From: Deltaproteobacteria bacterium
GTDB lineage: Bacteria; Desulfobacterota_B; Binatia; UBA9968
DNA: 5,599 nucleotides
NCBI GenBank assembly: GCA_027297485.1
Contig: JAPUHZ010000300.1
Span: 1 to 5,599 of the forward strand
Reading direction: 5' to 3'
The notes below the pieces were generated by a model, which had not been told where the DNA came from, searched no databases, and saw nothing but the letters and a program-made list of their open reading frames with translations. The position numbers and the translations under genes were made by a program. Below are positions 4,255 to 5,599 of this stretch, one piece after another (within the stretch, counting starts at the first letter, position 1; every line of letters begins with the position of its first letter).

Positions 4255-4625
4255 GCAGTGTGAGCTATACTCAAAAAGTGTGGAAATAGGGAATAGGTTG
4301 GCGTACCCTTTCGTAAAGCCCAAACGAAAGGCTGCCTGGGAAAACAGGCAGGAAAGGATACGCCAATGAAAGAAAAGCATACAGAGAGGATTGAGTCAAA
4401 GGGAATCTTTTACAACGAGTTGGAGGAATTTGATCGGGAGAGGATTCGCCAGCACTTACAAGATCTTTTGGAGCAGGAAGTAACCGAATGGTTAGGCAGA
4501 GAGAAAGGCAAACGCAAAGTCAAAGCTAAAGAGGAACCAGGGTATCGCAATGGGTACGGTAGGCCGAGACGGTTTATGCTGAGTCTGGGCACGTTAGAGG
4601 TGAGGCGGTCACGGGTGAGGCTTGC
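4255..4625 (+). mobile_element. IS256-family (Mutator) element, 5' part only
   Basis: Sequence from about 4255, including GAGCTATACTCAAAAAGTGT, resembles the left end of an IS256-family insertion sequence and is followed by a leader and the transposase start at 4366. The right two thirds and right terminal repeat are absent. The copy is cut at 4626 by an inverted-repeat element. The left boundary is approximate because no right end is available for comparison. Confidence 0.6.
4297..4367 (+). promoter_or_regulatory. Transposase leader able to hide its ribosome binding site
   Basis: Bases 4298-4312 (TTGGCGTACCCTTTC) pair with 4352-4366 (GAAAGGATACGCCAA) at 14 of 15 positions, covering the AAAGGA ribosome binding site and the first base of the ATG. 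Inside is a hairpin CTGCCTG/CAGGCAG (4332-4338, 4345-4351). A competing stem CCTTTCGT/ACGAAAGG (4307-4314, 4324-4331) would free the binding site. Confidence 0.5.
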
Positions 4626-4629
4626 GGGG
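4366..4629 (+). pseudogene. IS256-family transposase, N-terminal fragment
   Basis: The ATG at 4366, seven bases after AAAGGA, opens 88 codons that match the N-terminus of Mutator-type transposases. LQDLLEQEVTEWLGREKGKR at about 31-50 is followed by GYRNGYGRPRRF and the strand LGTLEVRRSRVR. Complete proteins have about 400 residues; the DDE catalytic domain is absent here. The frame runs into GGGGTCAGACCGAA at 4626 and stops at 4645-4647. The truncated product could at most bind the element ends and cannot transpose it. Confidence 0.85.
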
Positions 4630-4741
4630 TCAGACCGAACTCTTTGACTTTGTGTCTTGTGGAGAGAGAAGAAAATAGGAAATGCGAGCGGATTAAAGGC
4701 TTCTGGAATGAGTAAAGGTGCAAACTATTCGGTCTGACCCC
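4626..4741. repeat. 116 bp element with 14 bp perfect inverted repeats
   Basis: GGGGTCAGACCGAA at 4626-4639 is exactly matched by TTCGGTCTGACCCC at 4728-4741. The interior has no transposase. One + strand frame ends at TAA 4713-4715 after CERIKGFWNE and could be the tail of a trapped gene. The terminal sequence belongs to the GGGGTCA repeat family seen beside both RAYT remnants, so mobilisation by a RAYT-type enzyme in trans is a reasonable inference. Confidence 0.65.
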
Positions 4742-4770
4742 GATCCCACAATATTCTTTGGGTTACCTCG

Positions 4771-5599
4771 TCAATCCCTGAGCTGGCTAAGCTTTCGGAG
4801 CTTCTGGAGGCTGCGAAGTTCTCTGGGAGGATTCAAGTACTTGCCGGAAATGGTCCAGGAGACTTCACCCACATAGATATCCCCGCGTGAATCCACCGCA
4901 ATCCCGTGGGGAGCAATGAACTGGCCGGGTGCCTCTCCGGCTCGGATATCACCCAGTCGCGCCAGCAACTTTCCCTCTGCAGTCAAAATACTAATACGGT
5001 GCCCGACGTTGGGGATTTCCTTGTTGGTAGACAGGCCGGGACCGAGTTCGCCGATGTAACAGAGCGGGTTGGCTCCCCTGTCCAGGTAGAGGGCACAGGG
5101 TCGATGCATGTTGTTCCACTGCGTTTCATATTTACCGTTTGCATCGAAGATCTGGACGCGGTGGTTTTCACGATCGGCAACGTAGACGTATCCGTCTTGG
5201 TCGGCACAGATATTGTGCACGATGTTAAACTGGCCAGGATCTGTTCCCGGCTCACCCCAGGAAAAGAGCAGCTTGCCGTCCGGGGAGTATTTATGGACTC
5301 GGGAGTTACCGTAACCGTCGGAAACATAAATCTCGTTTTTCGGGGAAAGGGCTACGTGGGTGCAGCGATTGAAGGGCTCACCGCTCTGGTACGGGGCAGG
5401 CTTGCCGGGGACTCCCAGCTGAAGGAGGATCTTTCCATCTGGACTGCACTTGCGGACGGTATGGTCCCCGTCATCTGTGCAGTAAATGGAGTCGTCCGGA
5501 CCCATTGTGAGGCCGTGGGCGCGTGTAAAGATCCCTTCACCCCACGAGCGGAGGAAATTTCCTTCACGGTCGAATACGATGATGGGATGGTCTCCCCGG
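4771..5599 (-). CDS. NHL-repeat beta-propeller protein, N-terminus outside window
   Basis: The frame is open from the right edge to the TGA at 4771-4773 and shows 275 residues. NHL blades repeat at about 40-50 residue intervals: HGLTMGPDDSIYCTDDGDH then VRKCSPDGKILLQLG; THVALSPKNEIYVSDGYGN then VHKYSPDGKLLFSWG; HNICADQDGYVYVADRENH then VQIFDANGKYETQW; a weaker RPCALYLDRG blade; and HGIAVDSRGDIYVGE. The first visible residues (HPIIVFDREGNFLRSWGEG) belong to another blade, so probably only a short N-terminus is missing. Such six-bladed propellers are usually exported binding scaffolds, related in sequence to the lyase part of peptidylglycine amidating enzymes; the ligand is unknown. The C-terminus ends in a basic, Leu-rich helix. 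The gene shows no damage. Confidence 0.88.
   Translation of the reverse strand, partial: RGDHPIIVFDREGNFLRSWGEGIFTRAHGLTMGPDDSIYCTDDGDHTVRKCSPDGKILLQLGVPGKPAPYQSGEPFNRCTHVALSPKNEIYVSDGYGNSRVHKYSPDGKLLFSWGEPGTDPGQFNIVHNICADQDGYVYVADRENHRVQIFDANGKYETQWNNMHRPCALYLDRGANPLCYIGELGPGLSTNKEIPNVGHRISILTAEGKLLARLGDIRAGEAPGQFIAPHGIAVDSRGDIYVGEVSWTISGKYLNPPRELRSLQKLRKLSQLRD

Noticed and set aside
4983..5327. A 114-codon minus-strand frame inside the NHL gene
   Set aside because: An Ser/Thr-rich shadow of the NHL-repeat frame.

Overview
This window is a repeat-rich accessory region from an unidentified, non-model bacterium with roughly balanced base composition. Two ordinary genes, both cut by the window edges, border it. 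On the left is the tail of a VOC (glyoxalase/dioxygenase fold) protein. On the right is most of an NHL-repeat beta-propeller protein. I cannot place the organism; RAYT-type elements, HepT/MntA and NHL propellers together are common in soil and sediment lineages, but that is only a hint.

Layout. 2-142: C-terminus of a VOC protein, followed by three GGGGTCA boxes and a RAYT (REP-associated tyrosine transposase) leader with only the first codons of the transposase. 314-792 and 1972-2405: two diverged copies of one unit. Each has a ~75-90 bp box, the last codons of a TPR-type protein on the + strand, a hairpin, and a small convergent minus-strand gene for a secreted Trp/Gly-rich peptide. The right copy of the peptide gene is intact, with a good ribosome binding site and signal peptide; the left copy has lost its start. 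Between the units, flanked by ~75 bp direct repeats, lies a complete MntA-HepT toxin-antitoxin operon on the minus strand. 2406-3080: no firm gene, but a dense block of RNA-like stems. 3081-3963: a minus-strand TA cluster, with a HigB/RelE-like toxin interrupted by one in-frame TGA, its XRE antitoxin, and a further RelB-like antitoxin without a toxin. The toxin has a clear promoter/operator and its transcript should be leaderless. 4053-4741: a second RAYT remnant, cut by the 5' part of an IS256-family element, which is itself cut by a 116 bp element with 14 bp perfect inverted repeats. 4771-5599: NHL-repeat protein.

How it fits together. The recurring GGGGTCA/GGGGTCAGACC sequences sit at nearly every break point: VOC to RAYT, RAYT to TPR tail, the truncated peptide gene, the missing toxin partner, and the broken IS256. 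The simplest reading is a long-lived insertion zone where RAYT-linked repeats have accumulated and carried, trapped or truncated gene pieces, while selfish TA modules persist. The most novel signal is the duplicated small secreted peptide gene: its two copies differ mainly at synonymous positions, so it appears to have been under protein-level selection.
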